From NCBI GenBank assembly GCA_937949725.1, contig CALECT010000013.1, positions 1 to 47,875 on the forward strand: 47,875 nt of DNA, given 5' to 3'. The stretch is from an uncultured Pseudanabaenaceae cyanobacterium (GTDB taxonomy: Bacteria > Cyanobacteriota > Cyanobacteriia > PCC-9006 > JAAUQQ01). The notes below the pieces were generated by a model. That model made no database searches and was not told the origin of the DNA. It saw only the letters and a list, made by a program, of their open reading frames with translations. Below, piece after piece: positions 8,634 through 17,447 of the stretch; within the stretch, counting starts at the first letter, position 1, and each line of letters begins with the position of its first letter. The translations under genes were made by a program, and so were the position numbers.

Positions 8634-9584
8634 TTAGGCCTGAACGGCAGCGGGCTTTTCGCGGGGATAGCGCTCCATTAGCATTCTTACTTGCTCTGCA
8701 TGGTAGGAGCTGCGGGTTAGGGGTGAGGAGACGACTTGGAGGAAGCCAATGGACTCGCCGTATTCACGCCAACCATCAAATTGCTCTGGGGTGACGAAGT
8801 CTTTGACGCCCAAATGTTTTTGGGTGGGTTGGAGGTACTGACCAATGGTTAGGATGTCGCAGTTGACTTCCCGCAGGTCGCGCATAACCTGACGCATTTC
8901 TTCGTCGGTCTCGCCCAGGCCCGCCATTATGCCGGTCTTGGTGTAAATCCAAGGGGCAATTTCTTCTGAGCGGCGAATGAGTTCTAGGGTGCGGCTGTAT
9001 TCCCCTTGGGGCCGAGTTTTCTTGTAAAGGCGAGGTACTGTTTCTGTATTGTGGTTCATCACATCGGGGTTGGAAGCCAGGATGGTTTCCAGGGCCGCCC
9101 AGTTGCCGCAGAGATCTGGGATGAGCACTTCAATGGTGGTACCAGGGGAAAGCTCGCGGGTGCCTTCGATGCATTTAACAAATTGGCTGGCACCACCATC
9201 AGGTAAGTCATCTCGGTTGACGGAGGTGATGACAACATGATTAAGCTTCATGCGGCGCACGGCTTCGGCTAGGCGCTGGGGCTCTGTTGGGTCTAGGGCG
9301 ACGGGCTTTTTCTCAAAGTCGATGTCGCAGTAAGGGCAGGCGCGGGTGCAGGCCGGTCCCATGATCAAAAATGTTGCGGTGCCGTTGTTGAAGCATTCGC
9401 CAATGTTGGGGCAGGAGGCTTCTTCGCAGACGGTGTTGAGATTGAGATCTCGCAGGATGTCTTTGACTTTGCCAACGCGCTCCCATTGAGGCGCTTTTAC
9501 CCGTAACCAATCTGGCTTAACCGTCACTCTGGACTCCGATCGCGATTCGCTATTGCTATGACCTTGATTTTGCCACGTTAACAA
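8634..9584 (-). CDS. lipA: Lipoyl synthase
   Basis: LipA is a radical-SAM enzyme that inserts two sulfurs into protein-bound octanoyl groups of the E2 and H proteins (pyruvate dehydrogenase, glycine cleavage). The auxiliary [4Fe-4S] cluster ligands are Cys53, Cys58 and Cys64 in [12 protein letters not shown]. The radical-SAM cluster ligands are Cys79, Cys83 and Cys86 in CTRACPYC. The C-terminal RSSYHA supplies the conserved Ser ligand. The first 19 residues are Ser/Asn/Gln-rich and not typical; a GTG at 9527 would start the protein at [13 protein letters not shown] and is a credible alternative. It is probably the first gene of a pair with the SGNH esterase. Cyanobacteria often have more than one lipA paralogue. 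Confidence 0.95.
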   Translation of the reverse strand: MLTWQNQGHSNSESRSESRVTVKPDWLRVKAPQWERVGKVKDILRDLNLNTVCEEASCPNIGECFNNGTATFLIMGPACTRACPYCDIDFEKKPVALDPTEPQRLAEAVRRMKLNHVVITSVNRDDLPDGGASQFVKCIEGTRELSPGTTIEVLIPDLCGNWAALETILASNPDVMNHNTETVPRLYKKTRPQGEYSRTLELIRRSEEIAPWIYTKTGIMAGLGETDEEMRQVMRDLREVNCDILTIGQYLQPTQKHLGVKDFVTPEQFDGWREYGESIGFLQVVSSPLTRSSYHAEQVRMLMERYPREKPAAVQA

Positions 9585-9979
9585 CCGCCCTGCAGAAGCT
9601 TACCTATGGGCTTCACCAGGGATTTAGGCGAGAGTCTGTGAGATAGCGGAATGATTTTTGACGGTTGTGAATTCAACTAAGTTGACTTGTCTTTCTAAGA
9701 TATGAGCTTTTTCGTTTCACTTAAGGTTTGCGTGATCGCATGGTTTATATACTTCGCCAGCCAATGAGTTGAGTTGAGTATTGATGAGCCAGAGATACAA
9801 GTTCTTAGAAAACAAAAACCGCCTGAATCGCTTCAGGCGGTTGATGAATTGTTATGCGCCTAGCCCAGGGTCCAATGAACCATGAGGAGTAATTAACAGA
9901 AAGTTGGTTTGGGTCTATGTCGGTTCGTTTGGAGGAGAGTCCGTTTGATTTCCTTATAGAGCAACTATGAACGAATCAA
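9585..9979. other. Intergenic region between lipA and the DoxX gene
   Basis: About 395 bases. It holds the DoxX terminator (9817-9842) and, closer to lipA, presumably the lipA promoter on the minus strand. A 21-codon hydrophobic frame at 9702-9767 on the plus strand is present, but I do not trust it. Nothing else is recognisable. Confidence 0.45.
9817..9842 (-). terminator. Intrinsic terminator of the DoxX gene
   Basis: Arms 9817-9827 and 9832-9842 form an 11-bp perfect GC-rich stem with a 4-base loop. On the minus strand the hairpin is followed by a T-rich run (complement of the A-rich 9808-9818), so it acts on the gene that ends at 9980. Confidence 0.8.
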
Positions 9980-10510
9980 CTAAGCGTTGACTTTCTCTTT
10001 CTCAGCTTCAGCCATGACAGGAGACTTGCGCTGACCCATGCCGATCGCGTTGTCGATCCAGCCAGTAACCAGTGCATCGGTGGAGAAGAGGCCGCCACCG
10101 GACAGGGCGAAGAATTGGAAGACTGCGAAGTAGAGGGCAGAGAGTTCCAAGTAAGGAATGCTCAAGCCAGCGACTTTGATGTGGTGGTACATGGCGATCG
10201 CCATGGTGGAGGTCAGACCCAGCGCTGCGGGGCGTGTCATGAAGCCAATGGCTAGCAGAGGTGCGCCGAGAAGTTCGGTGAAGGCTGCAACGTAGGTGAA
10301 GAAGATGGGGAAGGGCAGGCCAATCACTGAAACATAGGCTTCAGCGAAGCTCTCAACGTTGCCGAGCTTGTTGAGGCCGTTGTGAACCATGACCACGCCA
10401 GCAATGAGGCGTAGCAAAGCAATGGAGGTTTGCAGAGGGCGGCTGGTGGTGGCCACAGATGGGCGGAACACCGCGCTCAGGAAGTTTAGGACTTTAGTGC
10501 TGTTGCTCAT
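9980..10510 (-). CDS. DoxX-family integral membrane protein
   Basis: The product (176 residues from the ATG at 10510; an ATG at 10531 would add seven) is a four-helix DoxX-like membrane protein. The first helix contains ALLRLIAGVVMVHNGLNKLG, matching the family pattern of a hydrophobic helix ending in H-G-x-x-K. Three more hydrophobic segments follow at about 60-80, 90-110 and 118-140. The tail, after a Gly/Leu/Phe segment, is Lys/Glu-rich. DoxX relatives are linked to redox or sulfur chemistry in membranes, but the function here is unknown. Neither start has a clear Shine-Dalgarno sequence. Its own terminator at 9817-9842 and a 350-bp gap upstream suggest a single-gene unit. Confidence 0.82.
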   Translation of the reverse strand: MSNSTKVLNFLSAVFRPSVATTSRPLQTSIALLRLIAGVVMVHNGLNKLGNVESFAEAYVSVIGLPFPIFFTYVAAFTELLGAPLLAIGFMTRPAALGLTSTMAIAMYHHIKVAGLSIPYLELSALYFAVFQFFALSGGGLFSTDALVTGWIDNAIGMGQRKSPVMAEAEKEKVNA

Positions 10511-10887
10511 GATTCTTGGGCCGGGCGGCATCGTAGTTCGAATATCAAAGTTTCTTTGACTTATGTAAATTAGTGTAACGATTTCTGGCCTGCCACGCTA
10601 CAGCATTCTCAGTTTGTTCGGCATTGCTGGAATGTTGAAACTGCATGATTTGAGACCGTTTGAGCCTATTTGCCTTGTTGGTCCTAACGTTCAGGGTCTT
10701 ATTCTCGCTTCTAATAAAAGAAGTGAATGCTCACATTTATGAGTTGAATTATTAATCTGGCCAGCTCTGGCTTTGCTCTGGCTCTATCTTGCGTTTTTCC
10801 TCGTTCTTTCCATAGCTGGATTGTTCTGAGCGGTGCGGTATCCGCCATGATGAACTAGACCGCCCTTGATTGAGTACAGAGCGAAAG
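10511..10887. other. Divergent intergenic region between the DoxX and VTT genes
   Basis: About 375 bases between two divergently transcribed genes, so promoters for both should be here. It includes an AT-rich section near 10700-10760. I see no ORF, strong hairpin or repeat. Confidence 0.4.
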
Positions 10888-11535
10888 ATGAGCAGGCGCA
10901 TTGGGACTTGGATTAAATGGCTCCTAGTGGGGCTTGCCCTGGCGTTGTTCTTCTGGGCGGTGAATCGATACGGTGTGACTCGGTTGCGGGAGCAAGTTGA
11001 GTTGTTGGGGCCTTGGGCGCCGCTGGGGCTATTTGCGGCGCGGTTTCTGAGTATCTTGTTTCCTGCGGTGCCGGGAACCGCTTACTCCATTTTGGGTGGT
11101 ACGCTGTTTGGCTTTGGGAAAGGCCTGGCCGTGGTCTGTTTGGCGGATTTGGCGTCTTGCTCGCTGAATTTTTGGCTAGCGCGACGCTATGGGCGAGGGC
11201 TGGTGCAGCGGTTTGTGGGCAATCGCTTTATCGAAAAAGTGGATCGCTTCAGCCAGGGCTATTTGGAGAATAATTTTTTCCTGATGGTGGGCTTTTTGAT
11301 GACGGGCTTTTTCGACTTTGTCGCCTATGGGGTGGGACTGACGAAGACCTCGCCGCTGAAGTTTTTGCCTGCGTTGGTGCTGAGTATTGCGATTTCGAAC
11401 CCGCCGATTGTGGCGATCGGGGCGGGTGTGTTCGAGGGAGGCAAGATGCTGTTGGGTGTGGCGCTGTTAGGGACGTTTGGTTTAGCGTTGCTGACGGGCT
11501 ACTTGAAGAAGCGTAAGCCTGATGCCGTGGGCTAG
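10888..11535 (+). CDS. VTT-domain (TVP38/TMEM64, DedA-like) membrane protein
   Basis: An integral membrane protein of the VTT/SNARE-associated group, related to DedA and TMEM41B proteins that move or scramble lipids. A first transmembrane helix spans about 10-28. The VTT core (about 45-190) shows FPAVPGTAYSILGGTLFG, the re-entrant-loop type glycine- and proline-containing segment, and FWLARRYGR, a usual basic motif. LVLSIAISNPPIVAIGAG lies near the end. Length (215 residues) is normal. The ATG at 10888 is preferred to a TTG six codons earlier. The transported substance is not known. Confidence 0.85.
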   Translation: MSRRIGTWIKWLLVGLALALFFWAVNRYGVTRLREQVELLGPWAPLGLFAARFLSILFPAVPGTAYSILGGTLFGFGKGLAVVCLADLASCSLNFWLARRYGRGLVQRFVGNRFIEKVDRFSQGYLENNFFLMVGFLMTGFFDFVAYGVGLTKTSPLKFLPALVLSIAISNPPIVAIGAGVFEGGKMLLGVALLGTFGLALLTGYLKKRKPDAVG

Positions 11536-11631
11536 CCAGATTCTGTTGAGGCTGTTTCGGATGGAGTCTTTGGCAGGAGCTGGGGCTAATTGGATTGAGG
11601 AATTTGCAAGGCTGACTGCTTGACCAGCATT

Positions 11632-11931
11632 TTAGTGATGGAAGAGGTGGGCGATCGCATGGACTGCATGGCTTGCCAGGTTGGGACCTGCTTCGCAAGC
11701 GGCTGCTTCTGCAACGCAGTGATGAGTCGCGGTGACGCCATGCTCGATGGCTGCACTTGTGCCTTCAGCGGCAACATTGAGTAGCTCTGAGGCTCCATCG
11801 TCTTGCCGTTGCAGCGACGCTGGGATGTTGGCCGGAGCTGCCTCGCGGGTTTTCCAGGCAAGGCGTACAGCATCAAAAATACCGTAGGCGCAGGCGAGCA
11901 GCATGAGGATAACAGCGGGTGACATTTCCAT
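11632..11931 (-). CDS. Small His/Cys-rich membrane-anchored protein, unknown
   Basis: I do not recognise this 99-residue protein. Residues 3-19 form a hydrophobic helix that would act as an anchor, followed by a basic segment and a polar linker. The C-terminal half is rich in His and Cys: His64, His70, His71, Cys72, Cys79, His88, His91, His95, His98 and His99, placed along what looks like an Ala-rich helix. This could bind a transition metal, which is an inference only. The gene lies alone between the VTT gene and the MBL hydrolase gene, 96 and 113 bases away. Confidence 0.6.
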   Translation of the reverse strand: MEMSPAVILMLLACAYGIFDAVRLAWKTREAAPANIPASLQRQDDGASELLNVAAEGTSAAIEHGVTATHHCVAEAAACEAGPNLASHAVHAIAHLFHH

Positions 11932-12044
11932 GGAATCTTGGCGAGCGATGGTGTTGCTTCTCTAATTTAGAATTGCTGCTCTAAGTTGCCGAGAGGGTGA
12001 GCCGAAGTTCTGTTTCGTGAATTCCCGCCTGCGCGATGCGGGGT

Positions 12045-12962
12045 CTATTGCGCTACTGAGTTTTGAGATGGTTGAGCTTGGGCAGTGGCGACGGTGGCTC
12101 GTATGGCTTTGAGGTGGCAGTTGCGGTAGAAGTCGCTGGCGAAGGGAGAGTCGTCGCTGGGGATGCCTGTGGGATTGATGCAAGTTTCGAAGGCTAGGCC
12201 GAGGATTTCGGGTAAATCTGTGCGAGTGAGCCAGTCTGGAGGGAGTGGGTGATGTTTAATCGCTTGGAATACGCCCTCTTCTAGCATTTGAAAATAGTCG
12301 ATATTTTGCTGGAGCAAAGCTGGGCTGTGGGTGCCGCCATGGGAGGGCAGGACGTATTGGGCATTCAGCTGTTGGAGCTTGCTGAAAGACTGACGCATCT
12401 GAGCGAGGCTGTCGTTGGCTCCCACCTCGGGGATAGGCTTTTCGATCGCATCAGCCGCAATCAGCACCCGAATTTCTGGAATCCAGACGCAAAGGTGATC
12501 TGCTGTATGGCCTGGGGTGTGGATGAGTTCGAGGGTGAGGTCGCCGCCGTGGATTTTTAGCCCCCCGCTCAAAGTCACGTTTGGCGAAATGGTTTGAACG
12601 TTTTTGAAACGAACATCAGATTGCTGCTGGGTTTGTAATGCAACTGCCTCATCGCGGATGCGGGTCAGCATGTTTTCATGGCCAATGATGGGAGCGGGGT
12701 AGGCGCCAGAGGCTGTGAAGATGCTATTGCCCCAGAAGTGGTCCCAGTCCGCATGGCTGTTGATGACGAGGAGTTGGCGACCTGCCAAATCTGCCTGGAC
12801 TGTTTCCATCATTTCCAGCGCCAGCTCTGGCGTGGCGAAGGTATCGAAGATGACGAGATGCTCTTGGGTGGTGATGGCATAGGCATCCACTTCCTGGCCA
12901 AAGCGGAAGATGCGAACCCGAGGGTCCATGCCGGTATGCTGAATTTCTTGAAGGGCTGGCAT
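12045..12962 (-). CDS. MBL-fold metallo-hydrolase
   Basis: A 305-residue metallo-beta-lactamase-fold hydrolase. The metal site can be read as His70-x-Asp72-x-Asp74-His75 in NSHADWDHFWGN, His152 in HTPGHTADH, Asp171 in AADAIE and His208 in PSHGG. The usual HxHxDH therefore has Asp in place of its second His, a variant I know from a subset of this superfamily (HADWDH-type). There is no signal peptide, so it should be cytoplasmic. The C-terminal 90 residues form a helical extension. The reaction is unknown; thioester, lactone and sulfur-transfer substrates are all possible. It is divergent from the SDR-like gene, with about 110 bases between starts. Confidence 0.85.
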   Translation of the reverse strand: MPALQEIQHTGMDPRVRIFRFGQEVDAYAITTQEHLVIFDTFATPELALEMMETVQADLAGRQLLVINSHADWDHFWGNSIFTASGAYPAPIIGHENMLTRIRDEAVALQTQQQSDVRFKNVQTISPNVTLSGGLKIHGGDLTLELIHTPGHTADHLCVWIPEIRVLIAADAIEKPIPEVGANDSLAQMRQSFSKLQQLNAQYVLPSHGGTHSPALLQQNIDYFQMLEEGVFQAIKHHPLPPDWLTRTDLPEILGLAFETCINPTGIPSDDSPFASDFYRNCHLKAIRATVATAQAQPSQNSVAQ

Positions 12963-13073
12963 GGCGGGAAAGAACTGTGAAAAGCTGGAGATTGGTCAGT
13001 CTGGCCGATGGCTGTGACTTGGCCTGAGATTTCCAATGTACTTTCACAACTGTGCCCTTGGAGTAACGGATTA

Positions 13074-13745
13074 ATGGCGAATTATGCTCAGGTCTTGGTG
13101 GCGGGAGCCAGTCGTGGTGTGGGTCTTGAGGTAGTGAAACAGCTTCGAGCTCAAGGTGTTGAGGTTGTGGGACTGTTTCGCTCTGCTGATGCCAAAGCGG
13201 CGTTGGAAGCGTTGGGTGCAAAGGTGGTGATGGGGGATGCCTTGGATGCCGCTGCTATGGAGCAGGCCGTTGCTCAGAGCAATGTAGATGCGGTAATTAG
13301 TACCGTGGGTGGGCTTTCTGAAGCGGGCGATCGCTCGGATTTCGTGGGCAATCGCAATTTGATGGATGCTGCGGTAAAGGCTGGGGTGAAACGATTTGTT
13401 TTGGTGTCTTCGATTGGTGCTGGGGATAGTGTCGGGGCATTGTCGGCCCAGGTCTTAGCTGCCTTAAAACCTGCGCTCCTTGAGAAGGAGAAGGCGGAAG
13501 CCCATTTGGCTGCGAGTGGCTTGAGCTATACGGTTGTGCGACCAGGGGGACTTAAGTCTGAGCCTGCGACGGGGAATGCGGTGGTGACTCAGGATGTGCG
13601 AGTGTCTGGGATGATTCACCGGGCCGATGTGGCAGCGTTGGTTTGTAGCTGTTTGGAGAGTGAGCGGGCGATCGGTCAGGTGCTGTCGGCGCTGGATCCA
13701 AATCAGCGATTTGTGGAAATTGAGTTTGAGCCGTTTGAGATGTAA
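13074..13745 (+). CDS. NAD(P)-binding atypical SDR (NmrA-like) protein
   Basis: A 223-residue Rossmann-fold protein. The N-terminus, VLVAGASRGVGLEVVKQL, carries the GxxGxxG dinucleotide motif. The segment GDALDAAAMEQAV and the strand VDAVISTVGG follow in the family order. FVLVSSIGAG and YTVVRPGGLK are typical of atypical SDRs, which lack the classical YxxxK. The start at 13074 is chosen because GGAG lies ten bases upstream and the 22 residues from an upstream start at 13008 do not fit the fold. In cyanobacteria relatives act in chlorophyll and photosystem assembly, but this copy cannot be placed. Confidence 0.85.
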   Translation: MANYAQVLVAGASRGVGLEVVKQLRAQGVEVVGLFRSADAKAALEALGAKVVMGDALDAAAMEQAVAQSNVDAVISTVGGLSEAGDRSDFVGNRNLMDAAVKAGVKRFVLVSSIGAGDSVGALSAQVLAALKPALLEKEKAEAHLAASGLSYTVVRPGGLKSEPATGNAVVTQDVRVSGMIHRADVAALVCSCLESERAIGQVLSALDPNQRFVEIEFEPFEM

Positions 13746-13771
13746 GGACAGTGCTCCTGGTGTTGGCAGGT

Positions 13772-14857
13772 TCAATTCTCGGTTGAGGGCTGGAGGCTGA
13801 AGTAGGCGATTTGGGGCAAGTGGTCGCTAAAGTCTGGGCTTAGGACGAGGGAGCTGTGGAACTGCACCTGGGCATTGCCTTGGATGTGGTCGATGCCGAG
13901 TAGGGGGAGTTTGCTGGGAAAGGTGAGGAGTGGACCTTCGCCTGCTTGCTGGTGGCTGCTATGTAGCCCTGTTATGCGAGTTCCGACTGAGCCATAGGGG
14001 GCGTTGAAGTCTCCAGCAGCAAGGACAGGAACGGTTTGAGCGGCGGCCCATGTTTCAAGTTGGTGGCGTTCGTTGATATGTCGAGCCGCCTTGGCAGGTG
14101 TTTCGGTGATGAATCCCTTGATGCCTGCGTGGAAGGCGAGGGCTTTGGTGGTGTGGACGTTGGCGATGGTGAGTCGTTGGGGTTGCTGAGCCAACTTTCT
14201 GTTAGATCGTTTCAGTTGTGGGATCAACTGTGCTGTTACAGCAAAGGTCCTATACCCTGTGATGGCATAGTCAAACGCGACGTCATTTGTCTCGAAACTG
14301 CTTTTGAGCAGGCCGATTATTGATGTGAAGGCGGCACCCTTTGGATAGGGCTGTTTGAGGTTGCGATCGCCCCAGTAGAACTCATAGTCTGTCATGCCTT
14401 CTCGGGCTGCGGCCAGGCTGCCGCTTTTGCTGACTTCTTGAAGGCAGAGGATGTCCGGTTTGAGTCCTTGCTGATCCATAAAGTCCTTTAGCTCTTTAGG
14501 GTGCTCATGGACGTTCATGCTCAGCAGAGTGAGGCTGGTGGCGGTGGCAGATGACGGGTTTGTGACGGGACCACCGCCCCAGCCCAGGCTGTAGATGCAG
14601 AGGGCGATCGCGAACGTTGTAATGCCTAGCTTGAGGTAGCGTTTGTGAAACCAAAAGCAGAAGCTGAAGACTAATCCTAGGGCGATGTAGAGGGGACGAG
14701 GGATGTAGGTGAGAAAGACTGCGGTTGGCCAGTTATCCAGGTGTAGGGGAAGGGCGATCGCGCTCAACACTGTCCAGACAAACAAGCCATTGAGGAGGGT
14801 GTTAAGCCCAGTCTGCAATGGATTGGTGAGATTGAAGCGGATAGCGAGGAGACTCAA
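13772..14857 (-). CDS. Membrane-anchored endonuclease/exonuclease/phosphatase family protein
   Basis: A 361-residue protein with an N-terminal membrane part and a C-terminal EEP hydrolase domain. Hydrophobic helices lie at about 22-40, 45-68 and 76-93. The EEP domain from 108 has Asn115 in SMNVHEH, Glu141 in CLQEVS, His235 in NVHT, Asp283 and Asn285 in GDFNAPYGS, and Asp345-His346 in SDHLP, which together form the metal and phosphate site of the DNase I/sphingomyelinase-like fold. By topology the catalytic part would face the periplasm if the helices number three and the N-terminus is inside. The substrate could be a phospholipid or nucleic acid. It overlaps no neighbour and converges on the SDR gene 26 bases away. 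Confidence 0.85.
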   Translation of the reverse strand: MSLLAIRFNLTNPLQTGLNTLLNGLFVWTVLSAIALPLHLDNWPTAVFLTYIPRPLYIALGLVFSFCFWFHKRYLKLGITTFAIALCIYSLGWGGGPVTNPSSATATSLTLLSMNVHEHPKELKDFMDQQGLKPDILCLQEVSKSGSLAAAREGMTDYEFYWGDRNLKQPYPKGAAFTSIIGLLKSSFETNDVAFDYAITGYRTFAVTAQLIPQLKRSNRKLAQQPQRLTIANVHTTKALAFHAGIKGFITETPAKAARHINERHQLETWAAAQTVPVLAAGDFNAPYGSVGTRITGLHSSHQQAGEGPLLTFPSKLPLLGIDHIQGNAQVQFHSSLVLSPDFSDHLPQIAYFSLQPSTEN

Positions 14858-14906
14858 GGGCCTTGGAGGTTAGTTGAGTGGTACTTCTCGTTATTCGATG
14901 AGAAAA

Positions 14907-15665
14907 CTAGCGTGGCAGCACAAAACTAGATACAGGCTGTGCGTTCGGTGTTTTGGGAGCATTGTTGAGGGTGACGCCCCAAAGGCCCAGAAAAATGGCG
15001 ATGAGCACTAGGGGGACGATCAGCGTATTGAGATTGATGCGGGCATGATTTGCTTGGCCTGATGCTGTGCGGCGAGCTTGTCCTTTGAGGTTGTTTAGCT
15101 CTTGCTCGATATCTGCGTGCCACTGATTTGTGTCGGTTTGGGAGGAGGCAGGCGTTTTGAGAGATTGGCCCGTGACTCGCAGGTAACCCCAGTAGCCCAG
15201 GGCGATCGCGATCGCAATAATCCAAAGCCAGACCCTGAAGGGCACATAGGAAAAGAAGACTATGCGAGTCTTCGAGGCCATCCAGGAGAGGAAGAGGTAG
15301 GCCGCCGCAATCATAGCCAGGCCCTGGAACATGCGGAAGGCGGGGATGCGATCCAGGGGCAGACGCTGTTTGGAGACCCAGAGTGAGGTGCCGACGTAGT
15401 AGAGCGGCGCGAACAGTAGCAGGATATCTGCTTGTTCAATAACTTGCTCCCAGCCGCCGGTGCTGCTGGCGTAGGCGAGATACCCGGCCCAGAGAACTAG
15501 GGTGAGGGCGGAGAGGAGGAGGTTGGCGCTGAGCAGTAGCGGCTCTTCCCGTTGCCCCGGTATGACGATGCAGATCAGCCAGGTGAGCCAGGGGGCCGCA
15601 AAGATGAGCCCCGCGATGACTGCGCGATATTCGAAGAGGAGGAGGAAGAAGTCTTGGAATGTCAT
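14907..15665 (-). CDS. Multi-pass membrane protein, unknown function
   Basis: I do not recognise a family. From the ATG at 15665 the protein has 252 residues and about six hydrophobic helices (near 7-36, 44-66, 77-93, 110-125, 135-160 and 213-232). Between the last two lies a polar, Gln/Asn/Thr-rich cytoplasmic or lumenal segment containing EQELNNLKGQARR, which could form a short coiled coil. An ATG at 15713 would add 16 non-hydrophobic residues. It lies 49 bases upstream of the EEP membrane protein on the same strand, so the two may be co-transcribed. Confidence 0.65.
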   Translation of the reverse strand: MTFQDFFLLLFEYRAVIAGLIFAAPWLTWLICIVIPGQREEPLLLSANLLLSALTLVLWAGYLAYASSTGGWEQVIEQADILLLFAPLYYVGTSLWVSKQRLPLDRIPAFRMFQGLAMIAAAYLFLSWMASKTRIVFFSYVPFRVWLWIIAIAIALGYWGYLRVTGQSLKTPASSQTDTNQWHADIEQELNNLKGQARRTASGQANHARINLNTLIVPLVLIAIFLGLWGVTLNNAPKTPNAQPVSSFVLPR

Positions 15666-16096
15666 GGCATGGGTGCGGTTGCTGTGAAAGCTTCCGAGGG
15701 AGTTGCAAAGCAAGCTTTCGGAGGAGTCGCTACCGAATGTTTATTGACTGGGCGGAGCAAGCTTAGTTTATTTTTCCCAAGATTAAGGCTTGGAAGCCCA
15801 GGAGGGAGGGGCTGTTGCATCCGGAATTTGCTTGAGAAAATCAAAATAAATTCTGAATTGTATGGAGATGGGGCATCGGAATTGAGGGTGCGATCGCTGT
15901 TCCACCTCTCAAGGCCAAGGCTTTTGTGTGATCTGGACGGTGGCTTGTACGAGATTACTGAAGACTAAAGTGTCCAGTAATAAGGGCTTAGCTCATTAAT
16001 GGGTTTGCTTGTAGTTGTTTGATATATGAAAAGGGGGAGGCTCAAGAACTTGAGCCTCCCCCTTTTCATTCGGGATTTTGCTTTTGAGTTTTGGAC
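15666..16096. other. Intergenic region with near-repeats and a terminator
   Basis: About 430 bases. Near the membrane-protein start are two similar 18-base segments, 15690-15707 and 15713-15730 (AGCTTCCGAGGGAGT-like and AGCTTTCGGAGGAGT-like). The terminator of the aminotransferase gene is at 16028-16067. A plus-strand open frame through 15552-15968 lies mostly antisense to the membrane protein and is not credible as a gene. Confidence 0.45.
16028..16067 (-). terminator. Bidirectional terminator downstream of the aminotransferase gene
   Basis: Arms 16028-16046 and 16049-16067 are perfect 19-bp complements. The inner two or three pairs probably open to form the loop. The arms end in AAAA/TTTT tracts. 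It stands 30 bases beyond the stop of the class V aminotransferase on the minus strand. Confidence 0.85.
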
Positions 16097-17251
16097 TTAC
16101 TTCTTGTAGCCCACCTCAGCCAGCACGCGCTCCATGGCGGCCAGCAGCGTCACCACATTTTCAGGGCGGCTGTTAAAGCCCATCAGGCCAATGCGCCAGA
16201 CCTTTCCACCCAGCTCACCCAGACCGTTACCGATCTCGATGTTGTAGTCGTTGAGCATCTTGCTGGTCACAGCCTTGGCATCCACGCCAGCGGGCACGCG
16301 CACGGTGGTCAGCGTGGGCAGACGGAATTCCTTGGGCACATGCATTTCCAGACCCATGGCTTCCAGGCCCTCCCACATCAGCTCAGCGGTGCTCTGGTGA
16401 CGAGCCCAACGCGCTTCTAGGCCTTCCTGAGCGATCAGGCGCAGGGCCTCCCGGATGGCGTAGTTCATGTTGATGGGGGCAGTGTGGTGGTAGGTGCGTT
16501 CGGCTCCCCAATACTTGCCCACCAGGGACATATCGAGGTACCAGTTAGGCACTTTACCTTCGCGCTTGCTCAGCTTCTCCAGGGCGCGATCGCTCATGGT
16601 GAAAGGCGAGGCACCGGGAGGGCAGCTCAGACCCTTCTGGCTACAGCTATAGGCCAGATCAATGCCCCACTCATCGATGAACAGAGGCACGCCACCCAGG
16701 CTGGTGACGGTATCGGCAATGAGCAGACAGTCGTACTGCTTACAGAGGTCACCGACGCCTTCAAAGGGCTGGCGAGCGCCAGTGGAAGTTTCTGCATGGA
16801 CCAGGGCAAGAACCTTAGGACGATGCTCTTCCATGGCTGCTTTTAGCTCATCGAGGCTAAAGACTTCACCCCAGGGCTTCTTAATCGTGCGCACATCAGC
16901 CTGGTAACGGCTGGCCATATCTTCCAGGCGATTGCCGAAGTAGCCCATGTTGCCGATTAGCATCACTTCGCCGGGCTCGATGATGTTTGCGATGGTGGCT
17001 TCCATGGCCGCACTGCCGGTGGCGCTGACGGGAATGGTGATGCGGTTCTCGGTCTGCCAGGCGTAGCGCAGCAGCTCCTGGACTTCGCTCATCATATTGA
17101 GGAAGCTGGGGTCTAGGTGGCCGACTTGGCGTAAACCGAGGGCTTGGAGTACCGCAGGGTGGGCGTTGGAGGGGCCAGGGCCGAGGAGGAGGCGCGGGGG
17201 CATTTCCAGGGGGCCAACTGATTTGCGGTGGGCTTCGTTGATCTGAGGCAT
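16097..17251 (-). CDS. Alanine-glyoxylate aminotransferase family protein (class V)
   Basis: A 384-residue PLP enzyme of the AGT/SGAT family, which transfers the amino group of alanine or serine to glyoxylate. In cyanobacteria this serves the photorespiratory glycolate route. LLLGPGPSNAHPAVLQA at 21-37 is the family start. ATGSAAMEA (78-85) binds the cofactor phosphate, ADTVTSLGGVP (179-189) carries the PLP-stacking Asp180, and SQKG (204-207) supplies the Schiff-base Lys206. The C-terminal domain is complete. It is preceded by a 200-base gap to the next minus-strand gene. A second, more distant class V enzyme is encoded at 28457-29608. Confidence 0.93.
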   Translation of the reverse strand: MPQINEAHRKSVGPLEMPPRLLLGPGPSNAHPAVLQALGLRQVGHLDPSFLNMMSEVQELLRYAWQTENRITIPVSATGSAAMEATIANIIEPGEVMLIGNMGYFGNRLEDMASRYQADVRTIKKPWGEVFSLDELKAAMEEHRPKVLALVHAETSTGARQPFEGVGDLCKQYDCLLIADTVTSLGGVPLFIDEWGIDLAYSCSQKGLSCPPGASPFTMSDRALEKLSKREGKVPNWYLDMSLVGKYWGAERTYHHTAPINMNYAIREALRLIAQEGLEARWARHQSTAELMWEGLEAMGLEMHVPKEFRLPTLTTVRVPAGVDAKAVTSKMLNDYNIEIGNGLGELGGKVWRIGLMGFNSRPENVVTLLAAMERVLAEVGYKK

Positions 17252-17447
17252 AGCAGTTGTTGGGGGGATTTCTCTTCGGTTGGCGTAGCAGGGGCTACCG
17301 GATGCGGATCAAGTTTCCCAAATTTCGCGCGATCGCGGGAGGGTTGCTGCGGAATTGAGCTTTTTCCGGCTGGGACTGGGGGCGGGTTTTGTTTGGGATT
17401 TGGGGGTGGGGATCAATTTTTGACTGCTAAACCCGTCCGTACGGGAG

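Noticed and set aside
9702..9767. 21-codon hydrophobic plus-strand frame
   Set aside because: It does not match known small photosystem or cytochrome subunits (PsaM, PetL, PetN) and is too short to judge.
12252..12263. Altered HxHxDH of the MBL hydrolase as an inactivation
   Set aside because: The HADWDH type is a known variant with the remaining metal ligands intact, so it is not evidence of loss of activity.
12258..12560. Plus-strand ORFs over the MBL hydrolase gene
   Set aside because: Antisense shadows; the minus-strand gene has all metal-binding motifs.
15552..15968. 138-codon plus-strand ORF
   Set aside because: Its first part is antisense to the membrane-protein gene and the rest is low-information; no start signal.
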